A stretch of 64,000 bases of DNA, taken from positions 6,932,501-6,996,500 of the forward strand of contig CM069607.1 in assembly GCA_035771175.1 (NCBI GenBank), in the 5' to 3' direction. Positions 38,002 through 52,158 of the stretch are shown in pieces. The stretch is from Paratinospora sagittata. Its lineage: Eukaryota; Streptophyta; Magnoliopsida; Ranunculales; Menispermaceae. A program made the position numbers and the translations under genes. Position 1 is the first letter of the stretch. The number at the start of each line of letters is the position of its first letter. The notes beneath the pieces are model-generated. The model was not told the DNA's origin. It did not search any database and saw only the letters and a list, made by a program, of their open reading frames with translations.

Positions 38002-38215
38002 AGGTAGTAGTTCAGTTAGTTGAGAAACTGAATATAAATGGAGTTGATATCTAAATTTTGAGTTACAGTCTGAGGACGTGTCTCTATTTATCCGTTCATG
38101 TTGGAAAAGTCAGCCAAAATGTCTCTGTCGTGCCCGAGTTCATGAAGATTAGTCTCGTCCAAAGGAAAAGATGACACCTCTGAAGTGTAGGAAAACCAGT
38201 AATAAAATAAAAAAA
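38002..38215 (+). mobile_element. SINE, family A, copy 1
   Basis: Head GTAGTTCAGTTAGTTGAGAAACTG (A box), a degenerate B box (TTTTGAGTTACAG), and the family tail ATTAGTCTCGTCCAAAGG followed by an A-rich end. The same order occurs at 41131 and 47066. Confidence 0.75.
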
Positions 38216-39927
38216 AAATCCATTATAAATTTTTATTTATTTATTATTATTATTTCTTTACATTATTACTAATTTTTTTTTTTTTTTAAGTGAGTTGTCA
38301 TTAAAGGGATTTTCTTTTGATAATTCAAGTGGTGTCCCTTGTACCTTGAATTGCCAAAGAGATATGGTGACATTCTACTTAGGTGACGTTTAAAATCACC
38401 CACTATTTACTTTTTATCTATCCATTTAAATTAAATTTTAAGGTAAATTTTGAAAGTTAGTAGGTAAATAAAAAGTAAATGGTGAGTGATTTTAATAGCC
38501 ATCTTTTAATTAATGGCGTGGGGAACACACATGCCCCAACCCATGAGATGAAAACCAATGTTTAATCCAGTGACCCACGACTTGACAACCAATTAAAGTT
38601 TGTGTACTCTAGGAGTACGGAAGTGTGGCTTTCAGCTCCAAAATAAATAAATCTCATTAATTAAAATCCTGTGCTCCAAGGAGTTCGATAATTAACTAGC
38701 GTTATATATAATGGTATTCTAATTATAATAAGTTGTAACAGCTGATCATTTTACGGTCCAATATTTGTCACATATTATAGTTTTAAAAATCATTTCCTTT
38801 TTAGTGATTAATTACCAAATACCATCATAATACATTTTAAATAGGACTCAACTCATTATGATAAATTACCAAACACCATCATTTCTTTTTTCTGACAAAA
38901 ATAAAACAAAATAAAAATATTAATCTAATTATAATTTTTATAACTATACGTAAAATTACTACATATATATATATATATTAAATATTAATGTATTATACGT
39001 ATCAATGCAAGTAATAAAACGTATTAGCAGTAATTAAATTTGTATTAATTACCTAACCTGTTTAATATTTATAAAAAGGAAATGCTGGGCGGACACAATT
39101 TTTTAACACAAGTTTATTTGCAACAGTAATAATAAATTATTAAGCTAGCTAGTGGAAATTTATTCGATTAAATTATTACTATTAATATAAGTATGTTTGA
39201 ATTCTAAAGTTCTTAATTAAACAAAAGTTAAACCCTACTTTCACTTGTACCCTAATTTAGTGTTTTTTTGTTTGTTTGTTTGGTTAAATTTGCATTACAA
39301 GTCAGCATGACTGTACTTCCAATAAGCATTATTAATTTAATTACTAATCATCCTTTCAGCAAGATAATCGAGAAACAGAATTAGATTAAGCTTGAATACA
39401 TCAAAATAAATATAAAAAATAATAATAGAAGTTGAAGGAACATTTTTTAATAAGTTCATATTAATAGTTTATTTAACAACAAAAACAAGTAGTCAAGTTT
39501 GAATCTTTGATACACAACAATGAACACCTGATTAACTTATTTCTTGATAATTATTATTATTTCCATAACGTGGATGGTGAGGCCTTTCTTATGTAATATA
39601 TGACTCATATGGTCAAAGTGTAAAATATATAATATTAATTAATTAATTTTAATTAAGTAATTAATAAGACCACCGAGAAGATTTAATTTTGACCTAATTA
39701 GGAAAATAATTCTAATTAATTATATAGAGTTTGATTAAATTGCTCAACCAATTTGTATGGTACGGAAAGGAAATCAGCTGAGTCTTCTCCCTCTACCTCA
39801 GGCGTGCACGCTTGTGCAACTTTGATGTAAAGTTGTAAACACGTGGAAAGTGACACAAATCTTTTTGAATCATTCTTCCATTTATATATCATTGGTACGG
39901 TTCATATAAAGTGCATATTTTTTTTTT

Positions 39928-40120
39928 CACTTATTATGTATATGGTATTTAAGACAATAAATGACAAAATATTTTATCTTATAGCATTATATATTATAAT
40001 TACATTTTTTATTATTATCAAAGCACTTATTATGATTATTATCACTTATTATGGATATAATATTTAATGTCATAAATGACAAAATATGTCATCTTATTGC
40101 ATTATATATTAAGATATATA
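39928..40120. repeat. imperfect tandem duplication, about 113-bp period
   Basis: CACTTATTATG followed by ATAAATGACAAAATAT and GCATTATATATTA occurs at about 39929 and again at about 40041, with scattered differences. Confidence 0.75.
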
Positions 40121-41130
40121 ATTAAATACATGAATACTAATTAAACTTTTTTCTCAAAGAACTTATTGTGATTTTAATCTATGCTCTCCAAATTAATCTA
40201 CTAATTAACCAGTAACCATAGCCATAATGTTAAAAATGCAGTATTTTTTTTTTACTAAAAGCTTTGACTCTATATATATATATATATATAAGTTTGAAAA
40301 TCTTTGACTCTATATTTGATGAGTTCATAAAAGATAATTCAATGGATATATAGAATTAGATTCAAAGCTGGAATAAATTAAAGCAAATGAATGTGACTTT
40401 GTATCTTTTCAAAAGAATACGAAATTGAGTAGTATGAAATTTTGAGCGTTGTTGAGATGAGTAGTAGTTTACTCTGATGGACCATAACATTTCATTATAA
40501 TAGTCTCTCTTACACATATAATATTAAAAGAAAAGACAGAAAACCTGGCTTCTACATATGAGAAGGGAAGAGAGACGTTAACTACTTGATGAGTAAATTG
40601 TAGTTGGAAGGATGTACTAATTACACATCTGTATGAAATTGCTTTAATTCCTTTACTTTTTTTTGGGGTTAGATTTTATTTCTTAATTACTTTTATTAGA
40701 TTCATAACAAAAAGGAGCTACATGTCTAAGCGCTTAGAATCCCAAAAGAAACACAAGTATTTCCTTGTTTTAAAAAAATTCCTTCCATCAATATTATTAT
40801 GGCAATTTTATGAAGGAGGAATTTCATTTGTGTTATTTTAGATCTTCAACTTCAAAAATTTTAATTGGTCCATGTTTTACCCTTTTGCTTTTAAAAATTG
40901 ACGAATTATTCCCTTTTTTTTGTACTTTTTGATTTAAAAAAAAAGTACTAAAATGATTCAAGATATGTATTCAAATTTATACCTAAGCTGATGTAGTAAT
41001 ACACTTTTTCACCACATCATCAGAAAGAAAAAAAAATACCCTCCAGTTATTATACATCATGTCAATATAGGTATAGTTTTGGGTATAACTTTTAAGGCGT
41101 GAAAGTATTTATCTCTTTCTCTCTCTTAAA

Positions 41131-41363
41131 CCAACAGGTGGTAGCTTAGTTGGTTGAGGAACTGATTATAAGTGGGTTGATGTACAAATTTCAAGTTCGA
41201 GCTTGGGCGTGCTCCCATTTATTCACTTATGTTGGAAGGATTAACCTAAATGTCTCTGCCATATCTGAGTTCAAAAAGATTAGTCTCACCTAAAAGAAAG
41301 AATGACATTTTTGAGATGCCAAAAAACCGGTATCAAAAAACACAAAAGAAAGGAGAAAGCATT
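41131..41363 (+). mobile_element. SINE, family A, copy 2, with target duplication
   Basis: A box GGTAGCTTAGTTGGTTGAGG, B box CAAGTTCGAGCTTGG, then TTATGTTGGA, AATGTCTCTGCC and ATTAGTCTCACC shared with the other two copies. TCTCTTAAA flanks it at 41122-41130 and 41364-41372. Confidence 0.8.
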
Positions 41364-42697
41364 TCTCTTAAAAGAAATCAATGTAACCAAACACGTAGGT
41401 TTTAATTCTGTCCAACCTTTTTAACTTTTTTTTCCAAATAGCAGACTATGGAAGAATGTGTATATCAATCTACGTACGTACATTGGTTCAAACATTCTCC
41501 TGTGAATTCAGCTTTTTGGTCACAAATCACCTAAAATGCTTTAAGGCTTTTTCTTTACGAAATATGCGGCCAGACTTTTTTTTTTTTTTTTTGAATTATT
41601 TTTTTAAAAGGGTGTCTTTTGTTTTTGGACTCATAGGAGATCCCTTGGAATCATTAGACTATCACTGTAACTCATATCCAATCGTATAAAATGATAATAA
41701 AGTAGGGATAAAAGATTATAAAAAGAACTTATAAATTAATTAAAGTTAATCTTGATGGGAGAGGACAAATATTAATAGTAAAAATAATAAAGTTATGAAA
41801 AAATTATGACTTTATAATAATATGTTTAACTAGTATTAGTTATTAAATTAAATTTACTTTTGAATTTGGTGCTATGTATGGTCAGATAATTGTTAGAATA
41901 ATATATTTTAACGGTGAAAAGTGCCATTTCACAAATCAATCACCAATATCTAAAAAAATCAAATGTTATTACTAAATTTTAAGTATTTGAAAAAGTCCAC
42001 TAATTTTTTTTTAAAAAAAAAATTTAATGGATTTTGCTAAGTGAGTTTTCTAAGCATACATGGAAGAAATTGAACTCTTAAGAAAATAATAATGAAAAGA
42101 GGAAAGAACCATATGATTTAAAGTATTCATTAGATAAAAACTCTTTGTAATAATGTCAAAATCAAAGGCTGGTAGAGTAAAAGTGAAAGAAATAATTTTA
42201 AAGAGAAAGATACATAGAGCAATTTCACCCTTTTTGTTATGGAAAGGCTCAAAATCTTATCAACCAAATCATCATTGAAATATAGATACATTATTTTTAG
42301 TATTTGTTCATGCCATACTAATTAATTAATAAAAGTATTAAAGTTCAATACTAAAAAGGATGCATTAATATTTTTCAACCTTTTATTAGGTAAAACTGAA
42401 GGCTTTGAACTCATAAGTCATAATTATTACCTCAAAAGTTTTCATGTTATTATATGCCAAGTTTTAAAGAATCAAAGGTTTTTTTTTTTTAATTATCTCT
42501 AATTATTAATAGTATTAGTTACATTAGATCATCACATGCATACAAGTCATTCTAATCAATCAATGGATCAAAGATAAGGATGAGAAACAAACGCCTATAC
42601 CAAGGATCAACAGGTGTAATTCGGGCACAATAATTTTTTACATCATGCAAAGCTAAATAATAAAAGATTCAACTTTACATAAAATTGAAAAGATAAA

Positions 42698-43593
42698 TGT
42701 TGGATGGTCATCTCGACATGAGCTGACCTGAACATTAGTAGAGTCGACCTGGCATTATGGAAAACATAAACTACACGATTGAGCTGGCGAGTGGAGGTGG
42801 CGGAGTAAAAGTCACATACGATGATACGACCTACCGATCAACTTGTCGGATCAGATCTGACCCAACCAGGGAAAATTGTCCCAGCCGATCAGGTGAGAAG
42901 GTGACTACAAAACCCCCAAAAATACGATGGTGACGATAGCTCGGCCCAGCCTTGCTCGGTGCGGTACTGCTCAATGTTGGCAGCTCGGCGTTGAGCCGAG
43001 CTGATCATTCTAGACGAAATAGAAAGGATAAGAGAATCTTTCCCAGCACGCCACATCCCAAGAAATCCAGAATAGTTGTACGTATCAAACACAAACTTCG
43101 ACATAAAGACAGAATGAGACTCCTTCTCCAAGATGAACCAGGAAGATAGGGATCATCCGAGAAGGGATGAGATTCCTTCTCCAATACGAACTAGGAAGAT
43201 GAGGATCATCCGATCCGACCAACCCGGAATAGATGAGCTCATCTAGCTCATCTCAACCAACGACGAGACGACAAATGGCACATGCCTACAGGGCAACCAG
43301 CCACTCCGACCAGAGGACCTCCTATATAAATAAGACTTACAACCCTCCTCATAAGGTACGAATAACTTTCTACAAGAGTTATTGCTATAGTCTTGAACAA
43401 GCTTTAACTTAGGCATTAAAGGGTTTTTGGCCGACACCATATTGATGTTTCTTACGATAGCCCTGTTTCTTTCTCTCTTCTTCTCAGATCTAGCTGATAA
43501 ACCTTCGCCGGAGCCGGAAAGCCCATACTTTCGGATTCGATCATCTTTAACCCGTGTTCATCTATGTAGTGTTTGTCAGATTTTACACCAATA
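42698..43593 (+). mobile_element. solo LTR of a Tat-like element, with 5-bp target duplication
   Basis: Starts TGTTGGATGG and ends CAGATTTTACACCAATA, like the LTR ends of the 3676-14921 element, and is 896 bp long. ATAAA flanks it at 42693-42697 and 43594-43598. A TATA-like CTATATAAATAAG lies near 43322, and GGCCGACACC...TTTCTTACGATAGCC near the end matches the other LTRs. No internal domain remains. Confidence 0.88.
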
Positions 43594-46500
43594 ATAAACA
43601 TATGGAAAAATGATGCTCTCATTTAAAGAGATATTTAAGAAGTAACAAATTTCATTCTAATAAAATACAAATATATTCATTGAAGAAGTTTTTTCGTTTT
43701 TTTTTAAAACAGTATTGATGCAGTGTATATATAAAAACTTAATTAATGTTGCTATATCCACGCAAGTATGATGCATTAATTAATTAATTAATTGATTGAT
43801 TGATTAATTAATAGGACCTAATTTTAAACTTTAAGAAAAGGCTAGCTGATCCCAAATGAGATTGGGAAGTGACAAGGTGTTAATAATTCGGAAACTCACA
43901 CCCTGCATTTAAATTAAGAAAGCTTACCTGTCATTGAGTAATACATTTTAAAGTTTTTGTAATTCTTTTTATTATTATTATTTGGCAATTACATCTTCTA
44001 CCCTTTTACTATGTACCTTTATTCTTATTTTTTAATTATTTGTATGTGTATATATATGTAGACGTATATATTATTTACTATTTAAATAATATATACATTC
44101 ATACATATATATACGTATATATATTCGACCATGAAAATTAATAACCAAAAGGGACAAGAAATTTAGAAAAAGAAAAGATAGGTAGAGAAGTAGTGGTGGT
44201 GCCTGCATGGACCAAACAAGGCATTAAGAACATAAGTGTAGGCTCAACCACATCCACAAAGTCTGAGAAAGAACCATTCCAGCTTACATGATGGTCCTTT
44301 GGCCTGCCTGCCTACCTACCTAACATAAACATCAATACATATAGGATCATGAGATGATGATCAGGAACATGCATGTGCACCATCGACTACTACTAAGTAG
44401 CATGCATGCATATGCCTTTGGGACCCATGTCCTTAATTTTACTTACCTAAACTTTGGGATATAAACGCGTGCGTGCATGCATGTTTGGTTCAAAATGATC
44501 AACTAGGTAATTTGATTCAAGCAAGTCTCCATGATCTTTTTTCATGCCCTTGATGCATTTATATTTCAATTTTTGGATTTGGGTCCATGTTATGAATGAT
44601 TCTACACCGAAAAATTTTAGGCCCCCGTTAGGTATACAATTTAAAAAACAACTTTTTATTTTTAAATTCAAGATTCCTATAAAATTTGTTTGGTTGAACT
44701 ATTTTAGAAATTAAATATAGAACTGTTTTTAAATTTAAAATTGAATTTCTCAAAAAAAAAAAGAATACCACAAAAAGTAGTTTTTCTTGTTTTCTAAAAA
44801 TAACTCAAAAAACTTTTTTTTAAAATAGTTTTCGAATCAAATGCCAAATAGGCCCTAAAGAGTTTATATTTGATGCAATGTAATAAGAGTTAGTGTTTAT
44901 AAAAATCTCAAATTATTGTTTTTCTATTTTATGATATTTTACTAATTTAATAAATTTACTATTTTCGATAAATTCACTATTTTTAGTATTTTATTGAATT
45001 AGGAAATTAGTATTTTTTGTTGAATTAGGAAATTAGTATTCGAGTTATTTGTTTAGAAGCCTGGTTATTACTATTTTCATATTTGAGTCTATTTAGAAAT
45101 TTTCATAAGTTTTGTCTATAAAAAAGGGTCTTTGTAGGAGTTATTAATAGATTAAATAATATTGCTTTTTTTTTGAATTTGTAAATTCTTTTTTCACCTC
45201 TTTTCTCGGTATTCTGAAGAATCAAAGAGTTAGAGAATGTGTATTTATCGTCTTCCCTGCTCAGCTCCATGCATCAATAACATAGGTTTGTAGATCTCCT
45301 ATCATTAATATTTAGGTTTTTGGAATGAACTAAGAATTTTGGCTTAGATTAGGTGGTTAAGTGAGGCCACTATTAGTACTAATATGTGTGTGTATATGTA
45401 TATATATAGTATAATTGTAGATCTATAGTGGTGCTATAACATTTTTCTCCGTATATATATTATGCCATATGTATGGCTTCTACGGATTTAGCAATTAGGA
45501 TATTCTTTTAAGTTGATAAGGTAGGTCCAAACATTTAATACCACTGGCATGGATCAAGGAGATAGAATTTTGGAGAAAGTAATATGCCTACTTTGACTTT
45601 GAAAAAAGAAGTATATAGCAATAAAGAAAAATATAAAAGAAATAACAATAAAAGATATATATATATATATATATTCTATCAAAAGATCAATTGGTCTATG
45701 TTTTGGTTCGTTTTAAGACATTTTTTCATGGGTGACATCAACCCTAAACTATAGGTCATGTGATTTTTCTCTTTTTCTCTTTTAGGGTACTTTTCTGGGT
45801 AAACATTTATGTTATAATATTGTTTGATAGAATTTAAATAATAAAGTGATAAATATTATGTTATATCATTTGTTGAAATAATGTCATACATACCAAACTA
45901 GACTATAGTTAGTCTGATCAAAACTATATAATAACTCATATTAAATGAACTTGCATATTGCAATATTGTTCATTGGATTCTAATTAACTACTACAAGTAT
46001 ATTGGAATATTTACATTTGTTGTTGATTTATTTTGTTCATCTTGAATCCAAGTCCAAATAGTCTAATCATAGGATAATTAATTAAACAAGTAATGAATCT
46101 TGCATTGTCTTGATCTAACAATTGGATGACATGCTATATATTGTTCATATACCACCAACTTGACAAATACCATCTATATATATTATCTATATTATTTATA
46201 AAGCTAATACTTTTTAACAACGGTCTATTGCTTTAATTATAATTTTAATAATACCCTTTTTTAATCTATTAAAAATTTTAATTTTTAACCCATATTATAA
46301 ATAGTTAAGAGGTATTTTTGAAATAATCAAGTTTAACTAACCCACCCTTTTTTAGAAAGAAAAAAAAAACTAACCCACTTTTTTTTTTATGTTTGTTTTA
46401 ATTGATACATGAAACCGATGAGATTTAATCTTTTATATATTTTTAAAATTAAAATAAAATAAATATAAATTATAAAATATAAATGTGCACGTTCACTCCT

Positions 46501-47065
46501 AAGCTTAATATGAATGCTAATATTCTATATATTTTTTTTCAAAAGCGCTAATGTATTCTATATGATAGGATAATCATTATGATAAACATAAAATCACTTT
46601 ATAAAAAGGAAAAATGTTGTATATAAAGAATATATATTCACTTTACACTTTTCTTAAACCCTATATTTATTATACTATGTCATAATTAAATACTTAACTT
46701 TCATTGAATTTTCTACCTCACTTGAAATACATATAGGTTCTATAATACATTTCAAAAGCTTCTTTTAAGTGGTCCAACCATCCCTTTTCCTTTGCGGCAA
46801 TACTTATCCTTGAAAGCCTTTGACCCAATTATAGCTATGAAAAAAAATACAAGTTGGTGATAGATTTAGGGTAATGTTATGTATATGTTAGGTGTCAACG
46901 TTATTTTTAACATTGGCTGATATATATATATATATATTTGAGGATGTATACAATACACACGTATTTTTAAAATATCTAAAAAAGTTAGATGCTGAAGTCG
47001 AAAAATAGTATCGACACCCTATGTATATTAACATTTTTCATATAGTTATTAAAAATGACAAAATA

Positions 47066-47310
47066 TACCAACATGTGATAGTTCAGTTGGTTGAGAAACT
47101 GAGTATAAGAGTGGTTGAAGTCTAAGTCTCGAGTTCGAACTTGTATTATCCTCATTTATTCTCTTATGTTAGGAGGGCCAGTCTAAATACTTCTGCAATA
47201 CCTAAGCTACAAAGGATTAGTCTCGACCAAAGAGATGGACGACGACACCTTCCGGGTGCAGACAAGAGGTCCATTAATGATAACCACACTATCAATAAAA
47301 GGATGGGACG
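47066..47310 (+). mobile_element. SINE, family A, copy 3
   Basis: A box TAGTTCAGTTGGTTGAGAAACTG, B box CTCGAGTTCGAACTTG, then TCTTATGTTAGGAGGG and GGATTAGTCTCGACCAAAG as in the copies at 38002 and 41131. Exact ends and target duplication are not clear. Confidence 0.75.
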
Positions 47311-47734
47311 TTACTAAATGCCCCATGATGTTCATCACAAAGGAATCATTTAAAGTCACAATCTGTATCAAATTTTGTGAATATCACACGTAGATCATAC
47401 CAATATCTCAAATTTTGTATATTTTCTCGTCACAAATGCTTTAATGTCAATCCTCTTAAAAATGCACATATTCATTGAAATGTTGTTCATTGGTTTGGAA
47501 TATCAATCCTTAAGCACGTTCAATACGAACTCGAAAAATTAACTAAATTATATAAAGAATATCAATAGCAAACAAACCTAATTATTGGAGCGCAAACATA
47601 TATTTAAAATTTAAAGAAAAGCATCAAATCCAACATGAATTTATTAAATGTTTTTTTGTAATATATAGGATTTGAGATATTAGATATTTGAAAAAGTCAA
47701 GAATTTTGAAAACCTTGTTAATTAATATATCCAA

Positions 47735-47765
<31 letters not shown>

Positions 47766-48359
47766 AATATTGGGCACAAGTGCAATATTTAAATAAATAG
47801 TCATTGAATTGTCTTGAATTATATATTAATATATATAATAAAATATGTATGTTAAATTTTTATTTTTAGTTTTTTTAATCACTTACATTATAGCCTTCTC
47901 TTTTTAAGCAAGTCTCATTTTAATTTTTATTTTTTAGAAAGAAAAATGAAAAAGCAAAAAAAATAAAAGAAAGGGTAGTTCAGAAATTCCAACCAGTGGA
48001 AGGAGGTGGTTATGAGGGAGGATCTGAGGTGTCAAAAATCTGATCTTAATTGAGTGTATTCCGCGTATGATGTTCGGCGGTCACAGAAAAAAACAAGCAC
48101 AGCTGCATCCGCAATTACTCAAGGGCGCCACGTCGGTAATGTGTGCTTCATTCACGCCCCCAATTGGGACTTGACTCTTGAGCCATCGTTTTACTAAAAC
48201 CACATGCCATATGTCGTCATATGTATGTAGTAGATATGGAGTTCAGGATGGACAATTGGACAACTAATTATATGTCATATTTTTTTTTTACTTGTACACT
48301 TCGGGGGCACGATACTAGTTTCTATTTGGCTTTTCCATGAAAGAATCAAATCCTTAAAC

Positions 48360-49140
48360 TTTTTATAGATGCATGAGCAAGAGGCGGACTTCAAGACGTT
48401 TAAAATTCATAGACAGCTGGCAGATGAGCACTGAGAAAAGTGAGGCGTGCTGATGAACATAAATAGTCGACTGAGTGGACCTTGTCTTGTTGTGAAACAG
48501 TGACATTTGGTGATGTGGAACAGTGACATTTTTTGACCAAAGTGTACAGTGTGTTATCAAGATACTATAGATGAATAGTGTTGTGTCCATCAAGATGCTC
48601 TTAGTTTTTTACTGTTTAGTGATAGACTGGTTTGGATGTATGTGCATGTTGTCACGAGAAGAAGATAAGGTGAAGTCTTCTGTGCTGTCAAAAGAGACAA
48701 GGGGCGTGACCCTAGTGGAGACAGGAGCATGTGGAGCTGAGTCAGAAGGCCTGATGAAAATAATGATGAATCTTCATTGCTGGGGACAGTGATGGTGAAG
48801 GTTAATGCTGTCATACTAGAAGGCAAAGGTACAATTGATGCAGATGCTGAGGAGGACACATACTGTATTGAGGGAATCGTGGCATGTCGTAGAGAGACAA
48901 TGAAGGAGTCGTGATATGCTTGGCGATGCAGACACGGACGAACTGCAGGGAGTTCTGCATGAATTTGCAGAGGAGGAAGACGACGATGAGGATGACTATA
49001 CAGACATCTGTACATAGCACTAAGACGAAGACGAGGGTATGAATATCCTCAGATCAGAACAGGACGTCGATTATGGCGACCGATTGAAGTTGATCAGTTC
49101 ATGTGAGGAGGACTATTGGGATAACACGATTATTCATCTA
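48360..49140. other. less AT-rich island, possible degenerate transposon
   Basis: Base composition is clearly more balanced than the surroundings, with open frames on both strands (48590-49015 -, 48571-48792 +) but none I recognise. ACAGTGACATT(T) repeats near 48500-48530. It could be the remnant of a DNA transposon or a decayed gene; nothing in the sequence decides this. Confidence 0.35.
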
Positions 49141-49300
49141 TAGCTAGTTTAAACAAATTATTTATTTAAATTTTGAGAGAAACTTTCTTTGCAATTTAGG
49201 TGAATATCATGAACACCTATTTTAATTTGCAAAAAATCTTACTAATATTTCTAGGACGATTGTAGCATCTATATACTAATTTTAAAATAAAAATAATAAT

Positions 49301-49333
<33 letters not shown>

Positions 49334-50886
49334 ATGTTATAAAACTGTCGGATACACTAGGCCATTAAACAATGAAGAAGAAAGAGAGATATATAGATGC
49401 AAGTCATAAATTTTACTTAAAATGATAAAATTGAATACAAATATATATTGAAATGGCATAAAAACCGCATTTAGACACTTGATTTCATGAATATATATAT
49501 ATATATATATTGAATAGGGATATGATTTCTACTTTTGGGACTTCAAAAAGTATAATAATTTATAAAAAGAAATACTAAAAATTATTATGAGATTTGTTTA
49601 TCAAAGTTTTATTAGATAAATTATACATTAAGCTCCTAGGAAAAGAAAAGTACTTGAGCAATATTTAGCAGTTACCTATTTAAAGTTTTTTTTTCTTTTT
49701 TCAAAAAAAAAAGTGTTTAAACTGATTTCTCAAGATCAATAGCTGAATCTCATCATTTTTATTTAAGAGAGAGTTATGATATATGTTCCCTTTTGGTCAA
49801 ATCATTTTTTTAAAAGATTTGATACTATTAAATTAACTAATCAATTATTAAATTACTCCGTACCAAAATCAAACCTTATCTCTACCAAAATAAAATAAAA
49901 TGCAATTGTTAAATTCGTGTGGAATTATTTAGTAACAAAATCAGTTTTTGTTGGGTACCAGTAGAACAAAATAATAGTCATGTATCAAATATAAGTAAGT
50001 GCATCACTAAAAATATAAGTTGGGATCTTACTCTCATTAGTACCAAGGTCTTTTAGAGTAAAATTTTACGTCTAAGTCTTGAGGTAATTAAGCTAGAAAT
50101 AATATCATTATTCATAAAGATTCAGGTTTATCCAACAGTTTTATGATTAAGCTATCCAAAACTCAAAATATTAACTTAAATCCAAAAAAAAAATTAATTA
50201 AAAAAAAATTGTGTCAAATAAAAAATTCCTTCACTTTTTTAATTTGCAAATAAAAACTTTTATTTGTAATAAAATTAGAATTCTATTAAAACATAAACTC
50301 CTAAGGCCCTGTTTGGTTAGTGATTTGGATACAGTTTTCTGTATTCAAGATTTTAAAAATATGAAAAATCAGTTTGCTTTAAATGGATCCGAAAAATAGT
50401 TTTCGACTTTTTATAAAGGAAACAACTTGAAAACGATAAAAGGTCGTTATTCGAGTTTTCTATTTTTGAATTGAATCCTTATTTTTTAGATCACCAACCA
50501 AATACGGCATTAGATTTTTTCAATTTTGTTAATAAAATTATAACACTAATATTTGAGAGTTCCATTACAAATTAAAAACCCCAAAGTACTATCTTACTAA
50601 AAAATTATTACAGTAATGCAGTCAAGGGTAGTTTCACATAAAGATATTCCAATGAACCGTGAAAGTATTCCAATGAACATGCACGTTAATTTTCTTAACA
50701 ATCAATTGAAATTATTGTTATAAGAGATAAAACAACTTAACTTTTCACCTTTAATTAATAAAGTCATTAAGCCTATATTAAAACAAGACCAAGGTAAAAT
50801 ACACAAAATATAGAATAAATATAAGATTGTTTGAAAATTGAATTTCATAAATTAATTAACAATGTTAGCATTGTAGCACAAAGCTT

Positions 50887-51637
50887 TTTTTTTTTTTTGG
50901 GTTATCGGTTTTTCGGCCCTTGGAGGTGTCTTCTTACGCTTCGGGTTGAAACCAATATTTTCAAGGTTTCGCCTAGGCGACTGCTTAAGCTCTGTGCTAG
51001 GCAGATAGTGAGGGTTTGTACAAATATTTAAAAAATTTAAAGGGGTCTCTATAATTTTTTTTTAAAAAAAGCTTTAAAAAAATAAACACCACCTTTCTAT
51101 AATAAATACTTTTCCATTTGCCTAGACCAAGAAACATCGTCGAAATCTCCAACAGCCGTCGACGACCCTCCGACGATAGATATTTTAGTTTTGTACTTTT
51201 GAAACTTTTCGATAATATGTATTATGACATGAATTAATGTTTTGTGGACATGATTTAAATTAGTACGAAGTGTTTTTTATCATTTTATGAAAATTTAACA
51301 TTTATTATAGAATATAGTTATATATATATAATTTTGAATATGAAGTGTGCAGGGACCTATAAATAAATAAATAATTATATAATGACGTATAAATAAATAT
51401 TTTTTTTATCGCCTAGGCTACGACTCGCCTAGATAAGGCAAATTTCCTAGACATTGCCTTGACGCCTTAAAAACACTGGTTGAAACTAGTCCTCCCGGAA
51501 TTTGAGGTTCTGCAAGGGCTAATAGGCGCCTCTCTCACTTAAAATTTGGCTGAGACAGGCCTCGAACCTATGACAGGATCCCTCAACTTGTCTCGGGATC
51601 CGCTCCTTATGCCAGGAGACCAACCCACGATTGGCAT
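50887..51637 (-). mobile_element. SINE interrupted by a hAT-like MITE
   Basis: On the minus strand a tRNA-like head GGTTGGTCTCCTGGCATAAG (A box) near 51630 and a perfect B box GGTTCGAGGCC near 51555 are followed by a body ending in an A run (T run at 50887-50898). Removing the insertion at 50953-51477 leaves a SINE of about 215 bp. Confidence 0.75.
50953..51477. mobile_element. hAT-like MITE with 8-9-bp target duplication
   Basis: A 525-bp insertion flanked by GGTTGAAAC (50944-50952 and 51478-51486). Terminal inverted repeats are CAATATTTTCAAGG at the left and, reversed, CAGTGTTTTTAAGG at the right. CAGTG ends with an 8-bp duplication are typical of hAT elements. The CGCCTAGGCGA words near both ends are also inverted. 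It encodes no transposase. Confidence 0.82.
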
Positions 51638-52158
51638 TGAAGCTTTCGTAACACCATTAACTATGCTATCAAAATCTTATATATGCGTTAGCTAGCTTTG
51701 ATACAATTTGAGATTTTCAAACCTTGCTAGGTTCAACTAAGGAAAATTTATTAAATTTTTCTTTGTACTAATTCATGTTGCTTAATTCTACATTTTCTAA
51801 ATCTGTGTATCAACCTCAAATTAATAGTTAGGCAAACCGTCACAACATTTATCTTGATTGTGTTAACTTAATTTTAAAAATAAAGAATGCAGGGCATTTA
51901 TTTTAAGTCATGAAATTATTGTCATTATTGTTAAACTATTGCTTTCATCAATTAGACTATATGATTATCAAATAATTAGATCTAGAAATCCCTAGATATT
52001 ACCTACAAATTTATGGTAATTTTAAATACAGATCAAACCTAAAGAAATTGAAAAATGTCAATGATATATCCCTCTACATAATGTATATAACACAAATGGT
52101 TCGCTCATTGTTATAAATTTCTTATAAATATAAATATTGCAAGTATTTTCTTAAATAA

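Larger units (their letters stand above)
35575..42692. other. AT-rich intergenic region with repeats, no gene
   Basis: I find no supported gene. The region holds a 156-bp tandem duplication, two SINE families, one hAT-like MITE, another imperfect tandem duplication and microsatellites, listed separately. The rest is unassigned AT-rich DNA. Confidence 0.6.

Noticed and set aside
42889..43149. Open frames on both strands within the solo LTR
   Set aside because: They lie within LTR sequence with no domain; the region is non-coding.
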